NCBI GenBank assembly: GCA_943789165.1
Contig: CALSTB010000005.1
Coordinates: 403,001-467,000 of the forward strand
DNA from: an uncultured Bacteroidia bacterium
GTDB taxonomy: Bacteria; Bacteroidota; Bacteroidia; NS11-12g; UBA9320
Direction: 5' to 3'
Length of the DNA stretch: 64,000 nt
In this document: positions 1 through 9,900 of the stretch, one piece after another
Layout of the letters: the number at the start of each line of letters is the position of its first letter
Position numbering within the stretch: position 1 is the first letter of the stretch
The notes under the pieces: model-generated
What the model was told of the DNA's origin: nothing
Databases searched by the model: none
What the model saw: only the letters and a program-made list of their open reading frames with translations
Position numbers and translations under genes: made by a program

Positions 1-831
1 GGAAACAGAGCAACGATTGGACTGACCTCATACAGAGGAATTTGGACTTTAGCCGATTCTACTATTTGTCCAAAGGCATTGTTTTCATGGGAAGGCAATT
101 GTGTTTTGTCACCTATTCGTTTTACCGATAATAGCACGATTACCAAGGGGACAATTGAATCCTGGGATTGGCAATTTGGGGATGGATATACTTCAAGCCT
201 ACAAAACACTTTACACATGTATCCAACGGCAGGTGTGTATCCTGTACAATTGAAAGTAGTGGGCAATTCTGGATGTCCCGATTCATTGGAAATACCACTG
301 ACCATTGATGCAAAGGCATTAGCCGATTTCACTATTGAAGACGATCCATTGGTGGATATTCCGACACAGTTCACCTCTTTGAGTCAAAACGCAACTTCAT
401 GGGATTGGGATTTTGGTGATTTCAATTCTGACAACATAGAACATCCTAAGCACACCTATCAAGAGGAGGGGAGTTTTGATGTTGTTTTAATTGCCAACAA
501 CAATGCCAATTGCCCTGATACCATTATTAAAAGCATCGAGGTAAACCTACCAAGTTTGTTTTTGGTGCCAACGGCTTTTAGTCCTGGGACTAAAGACAAT
601 ATCAATACCTACTTTGGACTTACTACGTTGCAACGGGTTTCAGAATATACCATGACTGTTTATAACCGTTGGGGAGAACAAGTATTTTCTTCGGATGATG
701 TGTCTAAACAGTGGGATGGAACGTATTTAGGAAAACCTGTTCCTTCTGGATCATACCTATATATTATTTGGTTTAGAGACAGAACGATGAAGGGACATGC
801 GTTGAATGGTTCGGTTCTACTTATACGTTAA
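1..831 (+). CDS. PKD-domain protein with type B (gliding-motility-type) C-terminal sorting domain, 5' truncated
   Basis: The frame is open from base 1, so the gene starts outside the window; an internal ATG at 79 is unlikely to be the start. The visible part has at least two PKD-like units (WDWQFGDG followed by a TAGVYPVQLKV stretch, then WDWDFGD with a YQEEGSFDVVL stretch). It ends in a CHU_C-type domain: PTAFSPGTKDN, VYNRWGEQVF, WDGTYLGKPVPSGSYLYII. That domain directs large proteins through type IX secretion to the cell surface in Bacteroidota. The usual FSPNGDG loop is altered to FSPGTKDN. A surface adhesin or gliding-associated role is inferred; the specific substrate is unknown. Confidence 0.85.
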   Translation, partial: GNRATIGLTSYRGIWTLADSTICPKALFSWEGNCVLSPIRFTDNSTITKGTIESWDWQFGDGYTSSLQNTLHMYPTAGVYPVQLKVVGNSGCPDSLEIPLTIDAKALADFTIEDDPLVDIPTQFTSLSQNATSWDWDFGDFNSDNIEHPKHTYQEEGSFDVVLIANNNANCPDTIIKSIEVNLPSLFLVPTAFSPGTKDNINTYFGLTTLQRVSEYTMTVYNRWGEQVFSSDDVSKQWDGTYLGKPVPSGSYLYIIWFRDRTMKGHALNGSVLLIR

Positions 832-1103
832 ATAATCCTGCACTTTTCATATAAATAGTTGATTCTATTTTAGTTATCGTACCTTACACCGGTCCAACAT
901 ATTTAGTAGTGTAGTTTATGGTTAAACTTTTAACGAATACAATAAATTACGCTTCTATAAGCCAAACAAGTGTAAAATCAGTTTCAAATAGAAAAAATCT
1001 ACTTCTTAAATCATACATACTTCTAGGTCTAATAAGCGTTTTGGTCGCCGACAACCATTGATTTGTGACAAGACAGACCGTGTTTTCTATTCCCGATTTC
1101 TCT

Positions 1104-1111
1104 TACATTTG
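1104..1111 (+). promoter_or_regulatory. -7 promoter element TACATTTG for the PNGase F-like gene
   Basis: TACATTTG matches the Bacteroidota -7 consensus TAnnTTTG. Only five bases (AAGCA) separate it from the ATG at 1117, so the transcript would begin at or next to the start codon with no room for a leader. No convincing -33 TTG box was seen. Confidence 0.5.
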
Positions 1112-1116
1112 AAGCA

Positions 1117-2175
1117 ATGAAAAATATGCAAAAGACAGCGTTGCTACTAATAGCGCTATTGGTGACGTTCACGCAGTCGTGTAAAGACGACAAGGACGGA
1201 GCTACTCCGGACAAAAAGGAGCCAGTAAAGGTTGAAACCATTACCTACAAAACATTTGATCAAGAACACTTAGCTTTTGGAACAGGTAAGAACCAAACGG
1301 TCGAAAAAACGTTTACTATGCACCCGTCGAGTTTAAACGTCGATAGTATAAAGATGTTCGTGATATTGGATTGTCCTTCAGGCGGTTGTAACATCTGGGA
1401 TGTCTACGCAAACATTAAAGTTAAAGATCCTAAAACGGACAAGTGGTATGAAATTGGTCGGTATATTACGCCTTATGGCATCGATAATTCAGCGGTAGAA
1501 AAAGGATTCGAAATTGATGTGACAGACTTTAAATCACTTTTAAGCGGAGAGGTTGATTTGCGTGCTCGAATAGAAACTTGGGGTGCAGATGGGTGGAATT
1601 TGACTATAAACTTTGAGGTGACCACGGGAGAGCCCGATTATCAATATTACGCGGTGTCTGATGTGTTGATGTATGATGCATGGTCGACTTCTGGTGTGCC
1701 TTATGGCGTTGACCATACAAAAGACTTAACCAAAACGATTTCCATTCCAGCAAACGCTAAGGAAACTAGTTTGAGAACGATCATCTCGGGTTGGGGACAT
1801 GCTACACCAACGGATGCCGATGGGCGACCTTGTGCCGAGTGGTGTTATAGAACCCATGACATTAAGATTGATGGCGCAACTGCCTTTAATCATCAGTTGT
1901 CTCCTTTAGGTTGTGCCACCAATCCAGTGAAAAACCAACGTGGTAATTGGCAGCCCGATAGGGCAGGATGGTGTCCAGGAATGGCGGTGCCAGTTCGAGT
2001 AAATACCTTCGACGAACCAAAAGCGGGGAAGTCGTTTGATTTTGAATATAACTATGAAGACTGGACGTCTGACGGAGGAACGACATCTGGCAACAACGGT
2101 GCATTTTACGCCACTTCTTGTTTTGTTGTAGTCAAGAGTGATACACCCATTGAGAGACCAACAGTAACGGATTAA
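1117..2175 (+). CDS. PNGase F-like peptide-N-glycosidase lipoprotein
   Basis: The 352-residue protein starts with a lipoprotein signal ending FTQSC (Cys22), so it should be lipid-anchored. The rest aligns along its length with flavobacterial PNGase F, which cleaves the amide bond between N-glycans and Asn. The family's three catalytic acids are recognisable: Asp95 in CNIWDVY, Glu153 in RIETW and Glu241 in CAEWCYRTH. The ISGWGHA and PDRAGWCPGMAVP segments of the second domain are also present. The classical enzyme is secreted rather than lipid-anchored, so the Cys22 anchor differs. It is followed 20 bases later by a small secreted protein. A role in scavenging glycans from glycoproteins is inferred from the family. 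Confidence 0.93.
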   Translation: MKNMQKTALLLIALLVTFTQSCKDDKDGATPDKKEPVKVETITYKTFDQEHLAFGTGKNQTVEKTFTMHPSSLNVDSIKMFVILDCPSGGCNIWDVYANIKVKDPKTDKWYEIGRYITPYGIDNSAVEKGFEIDVTDFKSLLSGEVDLRARIETWGADGWNLTINFEVTTGEPDYQYYAVSDVLMYDAWSTSGVPYGVDHTKDLTKTISIPANAKETSLRTIISGWGHATPTDADGRPCAEWCYRTHDIKIDGATAFNHQLSPLGCATNPVKNQRGNWQPDRAGWCPGMAVPVRVNTFDEPKAGKSFDFEYNYEDWTSDGGTTSGNNGAFYATSCFVVVKSDTPIERPTVTD

Positions 2176-2195
2176 TACGACTAACCGAAAATACA

Positions 2196-2644
2196 ATGAA
2201 TCGATATATAACACTTATTGTACTGCTAGTTGGAGTAACTATCAGTAGTTCTGCACAGAAAGCAGACATGGATACCTTGGGAATTAATAATGGGTCTATG
2301 CACATGAAAGGGACTGTGCCCTACACCAAGTTTTTGAAGAAATACAAAGGCAAGAGCAAGCTTACCATTCATATTTGGTATAATGCATCGGGACCAATGG
2401 TTGATGCTAAAGACATCAAGTCAGGGGATGATGAAATCTACTTTTTATACGGAAGAAATCGAGGAACAGGATTATCGGAAATGGGTTTTGTTTTTGGGGC
2501 CAAAGCACTTAAGGCATTTCCAAAAAGAAAGACGATGAATTGACGGAATTGATTGATTTCTTTGAGTTTGAAGTCTTTGCGAATCAGAATTTTGCGGGAT
2601 ATAAAGCCCGAGAAGTACTTGATGAAACGTTAGAACAAGAATAG
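2196..2644 (+). pseudogene. Small secreted protein, frameshifted at an A-tract
   Basis: The reading frame opens with a signal peptide (MNRYITLIVLLVGVTISSSAQ) and stops at 2543. The -1 frame continues without a break to a stop at 2644 with sensible sequence (DDELTELIDFFEFEVFANQ and so on). The switch lies at 2521-2530, in CCAAAAAGAAAGAC. Restoring one A to make AAAAAA joins the two parts into a protein of about 149 residues. Loss of one A or a sequencing error both fit; a programmed shift is not supported because there is no canonical slippery heptamer. I do not recognise the family. The stretch LTIHIWYNASGPMVDAKD sits mid-protein. Confidence 0.6.
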
Positions 2645-2664
2645 ACCTGGGCGTTCAACTGTAT

Positions 2665-3564
2665 TTAGGCGTTTTTACCAATGTGGTAAGTAGGAAATAC
2701 CCATCGGTTTGATTTTCCCTTTAATTTTCGCAATGCCTTTAGAATAAATGAAAGTGATTCATATTCCATTTTAGGCTTAATCAGTCGGTCAGGGCGAATT
2801 GCGTCAACATCAGCAACCATAGTTTCTAGCGAACTATTTTGGTCGTGAAAGGCAAAGAATTCTGCCAATACCTTTCTAAATTCTTTTAAGTTCCAATAAT
2901 GAAAAACGACATCTGTCGCTGGTTCAATTACACCGTGATTTTGTAAAACATGTGAAAACGCTAGTTGTTCAATCACGTGTGATGAGAACCTATCCAACAA
3001 CACGTCGCAAACACGTAAGACATCAGCGACTTTATCCTTGTCGGTGCTTTGGATACCGATAATGCCAGCATTCCACATAGTGACATCGGTTGGGATCACA
3101 ACCTCATTCGTTTTTAAATACGCTTTGTGTGAAGCGATAAAATGCGAAAACTTCTCAAATACACGATTTCCTTTGATGTTTATGGCACCCTCGTTGTTGC
3201 ACATTACAAACCGAGAATCATCGATTTTGTCGAATAAGGAGTCTACAGGTTTTAAAAAATACACATCCGAATCCGAGTACAATAGCTTACCTGAAAAGCG
3301 TGACATCGCATCTTGAATGATTTTTATCTTCAATCGGTGGACAAAGCCATGTTTGCCTTTGTAGCGAGTAATGTCTTCTTGACTTAACGCTACGTAAGTA
3401 ATCGATTGGGTAGGCAGAGAGGAAAAGAATTCCTTTTGGTCGGTATAAATAACAATGTGAATGGTGTCAAGCGTAGGTTTGTGTTTTAACAGACTAAGAA
3501 CCGCATAACGACATTCGTTTAGGATGTCGGTGTTGCCATAGGCTTGAAAAATGAGGTAGTTCAT
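2665..3564 (-). CDS. Glycosyltransferase-like protein with DxD motif
   Basis: The 299-residue soluble protein has no signal peptide. It begins MNYLIFQAYGN and carries LLYSDSDVYFLKP, whose DSD (residues 98-100) is the metal and nucleotide-sugar binding motif of GT-A folds. MWNAGIIGI further on is typical of GT8/GT77-like retaining enzymes. It is followed 68 bases upstream in the same direction by a family 2 glycosyltransferase, so the pair may act together on a surface glycan. Donor and acceptor cannot be told from the sequence. Confidence 0.7.
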   Translation of the reverse strand: MNYLIFQAYGNTDILNECRYAVLSLLKHKPTLDTIHIVIYTDQKEFFSSLPTQSITYVALSQEDITRYKGKHGFVHRLKIKIIQDAMSRFSGKLLYSDSDVYFLKPVDSLFDKIDDSRFVMCNNEGAINIKGNRVFEKFSHFIASHKAYLKTNEVVIPTDVTMWNAGIIGIQSTDKDKVADVLRVCDVLLDRFSSHVIEQLAFSHVLQNHGVIEPATDVVFHYWNLKEFRKVLAEFFAFHDQNSSLETMVADVDAIRPDRLIKPKMEYESLSFILKALRKLKGKSNRWVFPTYHIGKNA

Positions 3565-3632
3565 GTTGCGATGCTTAAGCGAATCTAAATCAAGACAATT
3601 AGAATACCTGAAACAATTAGAGTAGGGTACAT

Positions 3633-4502
3633 CTATATTTTTTTGTAATTCTTAAATTCACCCATTCGCCATCCAGTGTAGGTTTCAACGAGTGTTTTGA
3701 CTCTATTCTTGAATGATTCCTTTTTCTTTTTTGGATTGTAGTTGAACTCCCAGTCTTGATTGTTAATCCTTGTCTGCATCACCATTGGGTGTGAACCTTC
3801 AAATCGTTTTAACGAATCAATTTCGGAATAGTCGAATTGTTCGATCTCAGGAATCTTAGCATCAATCCAACTATCACTGTGCCAATACTTCGAGAAAGAC
3901 TTGGCCTTTTTCTTTTGGAACTGGGGGTTTTTTACCCAGCCATAGTGATAGACATAAGCGTCAATTTCCTTGACTTGTAATTTTTCGCCATTCTTCCTAA
4001 ACCCTTGTGCGTCTTTATAGGATCGAATGGATTTGTCCTTACGCACAATGCGTATCTCCTTTCGATACCAATTCGGAGCGTCCCCTACGTAGGCATATGA
4101 ACCAAAAAAGTGAGCGTATTTAAAAAGTAAACCCCCTACTTCTGAATCATCCACAAATTGAGTCATTGCAGACTTGATATTCGGAAGATATTGTTCATGA
4201 ACAGCCTCGTCGCCTTGTATGTAGAAACACCAATCAACATCATCGGAAATTGCGTCAAAGGCCTTATTGGTTTCAACTGCCAATACTTGACCACCTTCCC
4301 GAAGCGACTCGTCCCATTGGGTATGTATAATTCGAATTTTGGGAGAACCAATGGAAAGTAAGAGGTTTTCGGTATCGTCCTCGGAGCTCCCTAGTGCAAC
4401 AACAAATTCGTCGCAAATCGGCAAAATAGACGTAATAGCTTCAACGATTGGATAATCGTATTGGATCGCATTTCGAATAAAGGTAAAGCCAGCAACTTTC
4501 AT
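3633..4502 (-). CDS. Family 2-like glycosyltransferase
   Basis: The 289-residue protein starts MKVAGFTFIRNA, typical of a cytosolic GT2 domain. DEFVVALGSSEDDT (about residues 31-44) is the nucleotide-binding strand. WCFYIQGDEAVHE (about 91-103) takes the place of the usual DxD, as in the waaE/KdtX-like GT2 subgroup. The C-terminal half contains YVYHYGWVKNP. It is probably the first gene of a two-gene unit with the glycosyltransferase at 2665-3564. Substrate unknown. Confidence 0.75.
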   Translation of the reverse strand: MKVAGFTFIRNAIQYDYPIVEAITSILPICDEFVVALGSSEDDTENLLLSIGSPKIRIIHTQWDESLREGGQVLAVETNKAFDAISDDVDWCFYIQGDEAVHEQYLPNIKSAMTQFVDDSEVGGLLFKYAHFFGSYAYVGDAPNWYRKEIRIVRKDKSIRSYKDAQGFRKNGEKLQVKEIDAYVYHYGWVKNPQFQKKKAKSFSKYWHSDSWIDAKIPEIEQFDYSEIDSLKRFEGSHPMVMQTRINNQDWEFNYNPKKKKESFKNRVKTLVETYTGWRMGEFKNYKKI

Positions 4503-5201
4503 AGAAGAACAAGGATTGAGCGAATTACGTAAACGGAATCACCTTACAATATTCCACTCTTTTTTCTTTCTGCAAATCAAATCAAAAAGAATAGGAACGA
4601 AAAGAGAATGAGGGAATTATCAGAAATGGGTTTACCATATGACAATGACACTATAATTTTAGAAGGTTAACCCTCGTGCTGCTATTTAAGAGCAACGAGG
4701 AGCAGTCTTTTATCGAACTTTTTAGTTTCTTTTTAATGGTTACTTCAATGTGATTGGCTACTGCACAATCCTTCAGTTTTTTTCAATGGGTGACCTCAAG
4801 AAAACCAATAAACCCAGGGTGTTGGTATTAAATATCTTATCAATAATTCATTGGTAGTATTGTTAGGTTTTGCAATTGTTCCGCCCCCATTGATGCTAGC
4901 TTGGTTGTCCTTGGACCCTTAATTCGAACATTATTAAGTTTCATTAGTGTTATAATCAAACGACAGCATGATTCAGGGTAAGTTCTGTGGCTTCGTTATA
5001 GCTAACAGTAGATTTAACGTTTTTGTACCTAGTCTACAATTTATGGCCAAAAGACTAAAATTCAATTTCTACACACCATTACGTAAATATCATCTACCTG
5101 CACGCTGCCGTGTAAGTATAATTTAGTTAAAGTTAGGCTTATGAATTATGTAAGTCTTCCACTTAATTGTATAACACACTTAAGTTAAAGGTACTCAACT
5201 T
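4503..5201. other. 700-bp stretch with no intact gene
   Basis: No credible full gene is visible. A loose hairpin at about 4672-4700 (CCTCGTGCTGCT facing AGCAACGAGG) lies between the glycosyltransferase promoter side and the IS element and could be a weak terminator. A 27-codon open stretch at 5043-5126 (MAKRLKFNFYTPLRKYHL and so on) resembles the start of Bacteroidota tyrosine recombinases but is too short to be sure. The stretch ends exactly at the left inverted repeat of the IS3-type element. Confidence 0.5.
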
Positions 5202-5290
5202 TGTATACCGTCAGCAAAAAGTGAACTATTAAGTGTAAAGATTTAAGAGAGGGGTTTTAATAACTTTATAACCCTTTAAATCACCCAGAG

Positions 5291-5638
5291 ATGGTAAAAA
5301 AGAAAAGCACAAGTTCACTGATCAGTGACTTAAAAAGAAAGACCAGAAAGGTCTACAGTTCAGAAGAAAAGATTAGAATCATTATTGATGGCATACGTGG
5401 TGAAACCACCATAGCAGAGTTATGCAGGAAGGAAGGTATTAGTCAAGGCAATTATTACAAATGGGCCAAAGACTTTATGGAAGCCGGTAAACGTCGTTTA
5501 TCTGGCGACACTATGCGTGAAGCCAATACAACTGAGGTTCATGAGATAAAGACAGAGAACCAATCACTCAAAGAACTGGTAGCAGAACTTTCTTTACGCA
5601 ACAGAGAGTTGAAAAAAAACTTAAGTGGCGAAGAATAG
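5291..5638 (+). CDS. IS3-type transposase OrfA (helix-turn-helix subunit)
   Basis: The 115-residue protein has a basic N-terminus, then an IS3/IS911-like HTH: YSSEEKIRIIIDGIRGE, TIAELCRKEGISQGNYYKWAKDF (about residues 22-60). A short coiled-coil tail (TENQSLKELVAELSLRNRELKK) would allow assembly with OrfB. OrfA ends 14 bases before OrfB begins, so the two do not overlap in the way that supports programmed -1 frameshifting in many IS3 members. Confidence 0.85.
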   Translation: MVKKKSTSSLISDLKRKTRKVYSSEEKIRIIIDGIRGETTIAELCRKEGISQGNYYKWAKDFMEAGKRRLSGDTMREANTTEVHEIKTENQSLKELVAELSLRNRELKKNLSGEE

Positions 5639-5652
5639 AAAGGAGGAAGTAT

Positions 5653-6627
5653 ATGCATTACAGTCAACAAGAAAAGTACGAATTAATTCATCTTGTGGAG
5701 CAATCCGATTTAGGTGTAATCCGTACACTCAGAGAGTTAAAGATAAACAAAACCACCTTTTACAATTGGTACAAATCCTTTACCGAAGATGGTTATGAAG
5801 GATTAGCTCGTAAACCATCGAAAAGAAAGAGTTCGTGGAATCAAATTAATGAATCGGACAGAGACAAGGTGGTTGAAATAGCCCTAGAACAATCCGAACT
5901 TTCCCCTAGAGAAGTAGCCTGGTATATAACCGATACGTATAGCTATTACATTAGCGAATCAAGTGTGTACCGCATCTTAAAAGCTAATGGTCTGATATCA
6001 ACACCTTCCTTTAGAATCATGAGTGCATCAGACAGTTTTCATGACAAAACAACACATGTTAATCAGATGTGGCAAACAGACTTCACCTACTTTAAGATCT
6101 TTGGTTGGGGTTGGTATTACCTCTCTACAGTTCTAGACGATTACAGCCGATTTATTGTCAACTGGAAGCTGTGTTCCTCTATGAAGGCAGAAGATGTTAA
6201 AGCTACCTTAAATGAAGCTTTACTTGCTTCGGACGTTCCAGAGAACAGTAGACCTAAACTTCTTTCGGACAATGGATCATGCTACATATCACTAGAACTT
6301 GCCAATTACCTACAGATCCAAAATATGAAACACGTTCGAGGTAGGCCTCTTCACCCCCAGACTCAAGGAAAGATTGAACGTTATCATAGATCCATGAAGA
6401 ATGTGGTCAAATTGGACAATTACTTCAGCCCGGAACAGCTGGAACAAAAACTTAATGAGTTCGTTTATTATTACAACAATAAACGCTACCATGAATCTTT
6501 GCAAAACCTGACTCCTGCAGAGGTTTATCACGGCAAAGCTGAGTCGAAATTGAAGCAACGAAGAATGACTAAATCAAGAACGCTAAAAGCACGAAAAAAA
6601 CAGTATCAAAAATTAAACCTAAATTAG
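5653..6627 (+). CDS. IS3-type transposase OrfB (DDE integrase core)
   Basis: The 324-residue protein has an N-terminal HTH (LRELKINKTTFYNWYKSF) followed by an rve integrase core. The catalytic triad is visible: Asp in QTDFTYFK, Asp in LLSDNGSCY and Glu in GKIERYHRSM. A basic tail follows. A strong Shine-Dalgarno sequence (AAAGGAGGAAG) precedes the ATG, which is unusual for Bacteroidota and suggests separate initiation rather than frameshift fusion with OrfA. The frame is intact, so the element may be active. Confidence 0.9.
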   Translation: MHYSQQEKYELIHLVEQSDLGVIRTLRELKINKTTFYNWYKSFTEDGYEGLARKPSKRKSSWNQINESDRDKVVEIALEQSELSPREVAWYITDTYSYYISESSVYRILKANGLISTPSFRIMSASDSFHDKTTHVNQMWQTDFTYFKIFGWGWYYLSTVLDDYSRFIVNWKLCSSMKAEDVKATLNEALLASDVPENSRPKLLSDNGSCYISLELANYLQIQNMKHVRGRPLHPQTQGKIERYHRSMKNVVKLDNYFSPEQLEQKLNEFVYYYNNKRYHESLQNLTPAEVYHGKAESKLKQRRMTKSRTLKARKKQYQKLNLN

Positions 6628-6871
6628 CATGAACTCTCTCTTAGCTTTTGACCCCAAAAGTTCAACTTTCGCTGAAGACGTACAATAGATATAATTCAAG
6701 GGGCTTGAACTCCATAAAGCGAATATACAAATAATATTACGCGTTAGTAATATATAAAACTAGTATTCGTAACTAGCTACTGGTCTTAAACCAACTTATA
6801 TCCGTAAATACTTTCACCAACCCGATATCTTGTTTACTTCACTTTTTATATTTTCAAATCAATTGAACAAC

Positions 6872-6899
6872 AAAAAAGCCATCCGTAAAACGAATGGCC
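6872..6899 (-). terminator. Rho-independent terminator of the left giant gene
   Basis: On the minus strand GGCCATTCG and CGGATGGC form a stem around TTTTA, followed by a T run. It lies about 40 bases past the stop codon at 6940. The same structure occurs after the right copy. Confidence 0.75.
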
Positions 6900-6939
6900 T
6901 TCTCTTATTGTATTTGTGTAGTAATACGATACTTTCTCA

Positions 6940-9900
6940 CTACTGTTTAATCACTTTAAAGGATTCACCAGAATCTAAAATGATAAAGTAGATACCCGTT
7001 GCTTGGCTCGACAAATCAAGCTCTATGGCTTGTCCGTCGAAGGTTTGCTTGTACAGCTCTCTTCCGAGGTTGTCAATTACTTTAATCGCATGACTTTCAG
7101 CCTCATCGTCTGTAAAGCTAACCGTAACCGTTCCTTTTGTTGGGTTTGGATAAAGCGTTACGCTGTTTGGTATGATGCTGCCTTCAAAGTCTACTCGTCT
7201 TACTGGTGAGTAAGCCGTGGTGCCATCAAAGTCCACCTGACGTAATCGATAGAACACAGTGTTTTGTGCTAGATCAATCGTATTGTCGTTGTGGTTGTAG
7301 GTAATCACGTTTTGTGTGGTACCGTTTCCTTGAACAATTGCTGCTGCCTGGAAGTCTCTACCATCATAGCTACGTTCAACTACAAAATGTGAGTTGTTTA
7401 GCTCTGATGCGGTCTTCCATGTAAGGTCTGCTGTATGACTAGCTGCTGGGCTTGCTTCGAACTGGATCAGTTCCACTGGTAGTGGGCTAGATCCACCCCC
7501 GCCTCCGCCTCCACCACCGGAGAACGTGCTTACTAGGTATTCTGCTGTATGGTCTTGTACACCATGTGTTCCATTAACCCACACTGTTGTGCTGGCTGTT
7601 GTTCCGTTGGTCAGTACAATACCCGTTACACCCGTATCATGTGGGTTCGGGAAGGTTGCCGATGAGCCGCCTGTTACCTTGTAAAACTGTAGTTGACTTG
7701 GCGAAGTAATGGTTGTAGGCGATGTTAATCCAGCCATAGCCGTTACAATGTCGTCGTAGTTGTCGTTGGTGTAGAAGTAACGAACCGTTACAGGAGAAGT
7801 TGGTTGTGTCGTTGGTTCCACATCCCAACGTCTTTCTAGTATCACACCACCAGCCGTGTTGGTTATCATACCGCCAGCAGAGTTGTAACTCAAGGTTGAT
7901 GGATTGCCAATGTATAGTTTTACCTGACTAGGTGTAATCACCGCCCCAGTTCCATTGGTGTCAAGAGCCAAGAGTAATTCATTGTCGCTGTTACAGTAGC
8001 ATACAAAATTACCATCCACAACACTTTGCGTTGCTGTATGAGTGGTAACCGAAGTAGCTAGTTTAACATTTAAGCCACAGTTGACATACTCGTAAGCACC
8101 CATGTCGGTTGTTCCCATACGCTGATTTCCTAAGATATCCGCAGTTGGGGCACCTGTATTGGTTCCACCGTTTAACAAGTTGGTACTTGAGGAAGATAAT
8201 CTCAATCCATCATCTCCTGTTCTCCAAACATCATCCGCACCATTGCCATCGGCAATCGCCTCAAAGTTTGGATTGGTCTGGAAGATGTTGTTTGTTCCAC
8301 TATTTAAGCTGTTGAATGTGCTTGCTGTGTATGTTGAGCTTGCACGTTGCATCGAACTATTTTTTATGTATGGATACGCTGCATAGTTATAGAACTCACT
8401 AAACTTATGGTCATCATCTCCACCTTTTGTGTTTTTGTAAAAGATAGAGTTGGTCACCTTAGGTTGGCATGTTCCGCTGTTACCAAAGCTATACATCGCT
8501 CCTGCATGAGAACCAGCTGCGTTTGCATGGAAGGTAGCGTTTGTGATCACTGGATTGGATGTTCCACCATAACCCGTGTTATAGATTGCTCCTCCCATTG
8601 AACTAGCACTGTTGCTGTTAAACACACAACTTGTGATTGTAGGAGAGCATTTGCCTCCATAACCATAGTTGTATATCGCTGCACCCGAAGTGGCACTTGT
8701 GTTGCCATCAAAGGCACAGTTTACAATGTTTGGAGATACTTCACCTGCTTGACCATCGTTAAAGATAGCGCCATAAATTGAATGGTTGTTTTTAAACGTA
8801 CAATGGCTAATGGTTGCAAAAGACTTACCATTAGGCACGCGTATGTAAATCGAGCCATAATCGCCATAATTTCCTTCAAAATGACAATTGGTAATCGTTG
8901 GACTAATCTCTTGACCAGACTTACCACTACCCAGAATAACTATTGAGCCACCCTCTGATTGATATACATCTCTATTTTCGTAGGTGTATTTTAGTGCTAC
9001 CGTCAGCGTTACCGTTTTTAAAGGTTAACCCATCTAGTTTAAAATTAGGTCCGATGTCTGATCCGTTAGGTGCGATGATTAATACGTGGTATACATTGTC
9101 AGAGGAATCGTTTGTTGTACCGATATCTCCACACAATATGGTTGGATTGGCCGTTTGATTTCGTTGACCAGGCTCTGTCTCTGTTCCAGAAAAACCTCCT
9201 AATAATTCAACATTTGGATTGGTAATTAGGAACGCTGAATCTCGATTGCTGCTCGATTGTCCGCCAGGATAATACATTCCTTTACGCACCCATATTTCAG
9301 CATGATTGCCCGTTGCATTAGCTACTTTGATGGCGTCATCTAGGGTTTTCATTGAAGTCCCCCATGATTTTCCTGTTCCTGATGAACCATCTGTATCGAC
9401 AAATAACTTGTTGATTACAGTCAAATCGACCGTTATGATGCTGTCACAATTAACGTCATTAGGTATTGTGTCTAAATATGTGCCTGAATTTGTCCATGTT
9501 TTTCCGCTTGGCGATGTAAAGGTTTCATATACCGTTTCTGCGAACGAGAAGGAACTTTTATATCTCACCGTAAGGTTCACCGTGATAACACTATCACAAC
9601 CCGCAGTGTTTGGAATCGTATCTGAATACGTGTTGCTTGTTGTCCAAGTTTTTCCACTTGGAGAGGTATAGCTATCGCATACATTTGCTGTTATCGTTTC
9701 TGTTGTTTCAGCACTACCAGCACTTAACGTTATTTTTCGAATGCTGTGGTTATTGTAATCCCCTACATACACATTTCCAGCGCCATCGACCGCTACTCCA
9801 TAAGGATTTTTAAACTTAGCCGATGTCCCTGTACCATCTGTATAGCCATATGCACTACCAGCGAGGGTGCTGACCACACCTGATGCAGTTATTTTTCGAA

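Larger units (their letters stand above)
5202..6684 (+). mobile_element. IS3-superfamily insertion sequence, apparently complete (1483 bp)
   Basis: Imperfect 26-bp terminal inverted repeats bound the element. The left end at 5202-5227 begins TGTATACCGTCAGC and the right end at 6659-6684 reads inward TGTACGTCTTCAGC; both finish TTGAACT or GTGAACT. Inside are OrfA (HTH) and OrfB (DDE integrase core). No target-site duplication is visible: the left flank ends CAACTT and the right flank begins ATAGAT. The right flank is the outer end of the left arm of the large inverted duplication. This suggests that a rearrangement at the element removed one original flank. Confidence 0.85.

Noticed and set aside
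2519..2535. Programmed -1 frameshift in the PNGase partner gene
   Set aside because: No X_XXY_YYZ heptamer in the right frame and no downstream stem-loop.
5638..5653. Programmed frameshift fusing OrfA and OrfB of the IS3-type element
   Set aside because: The genes do not overlap and OrfB has its own strong ribosome binding site.
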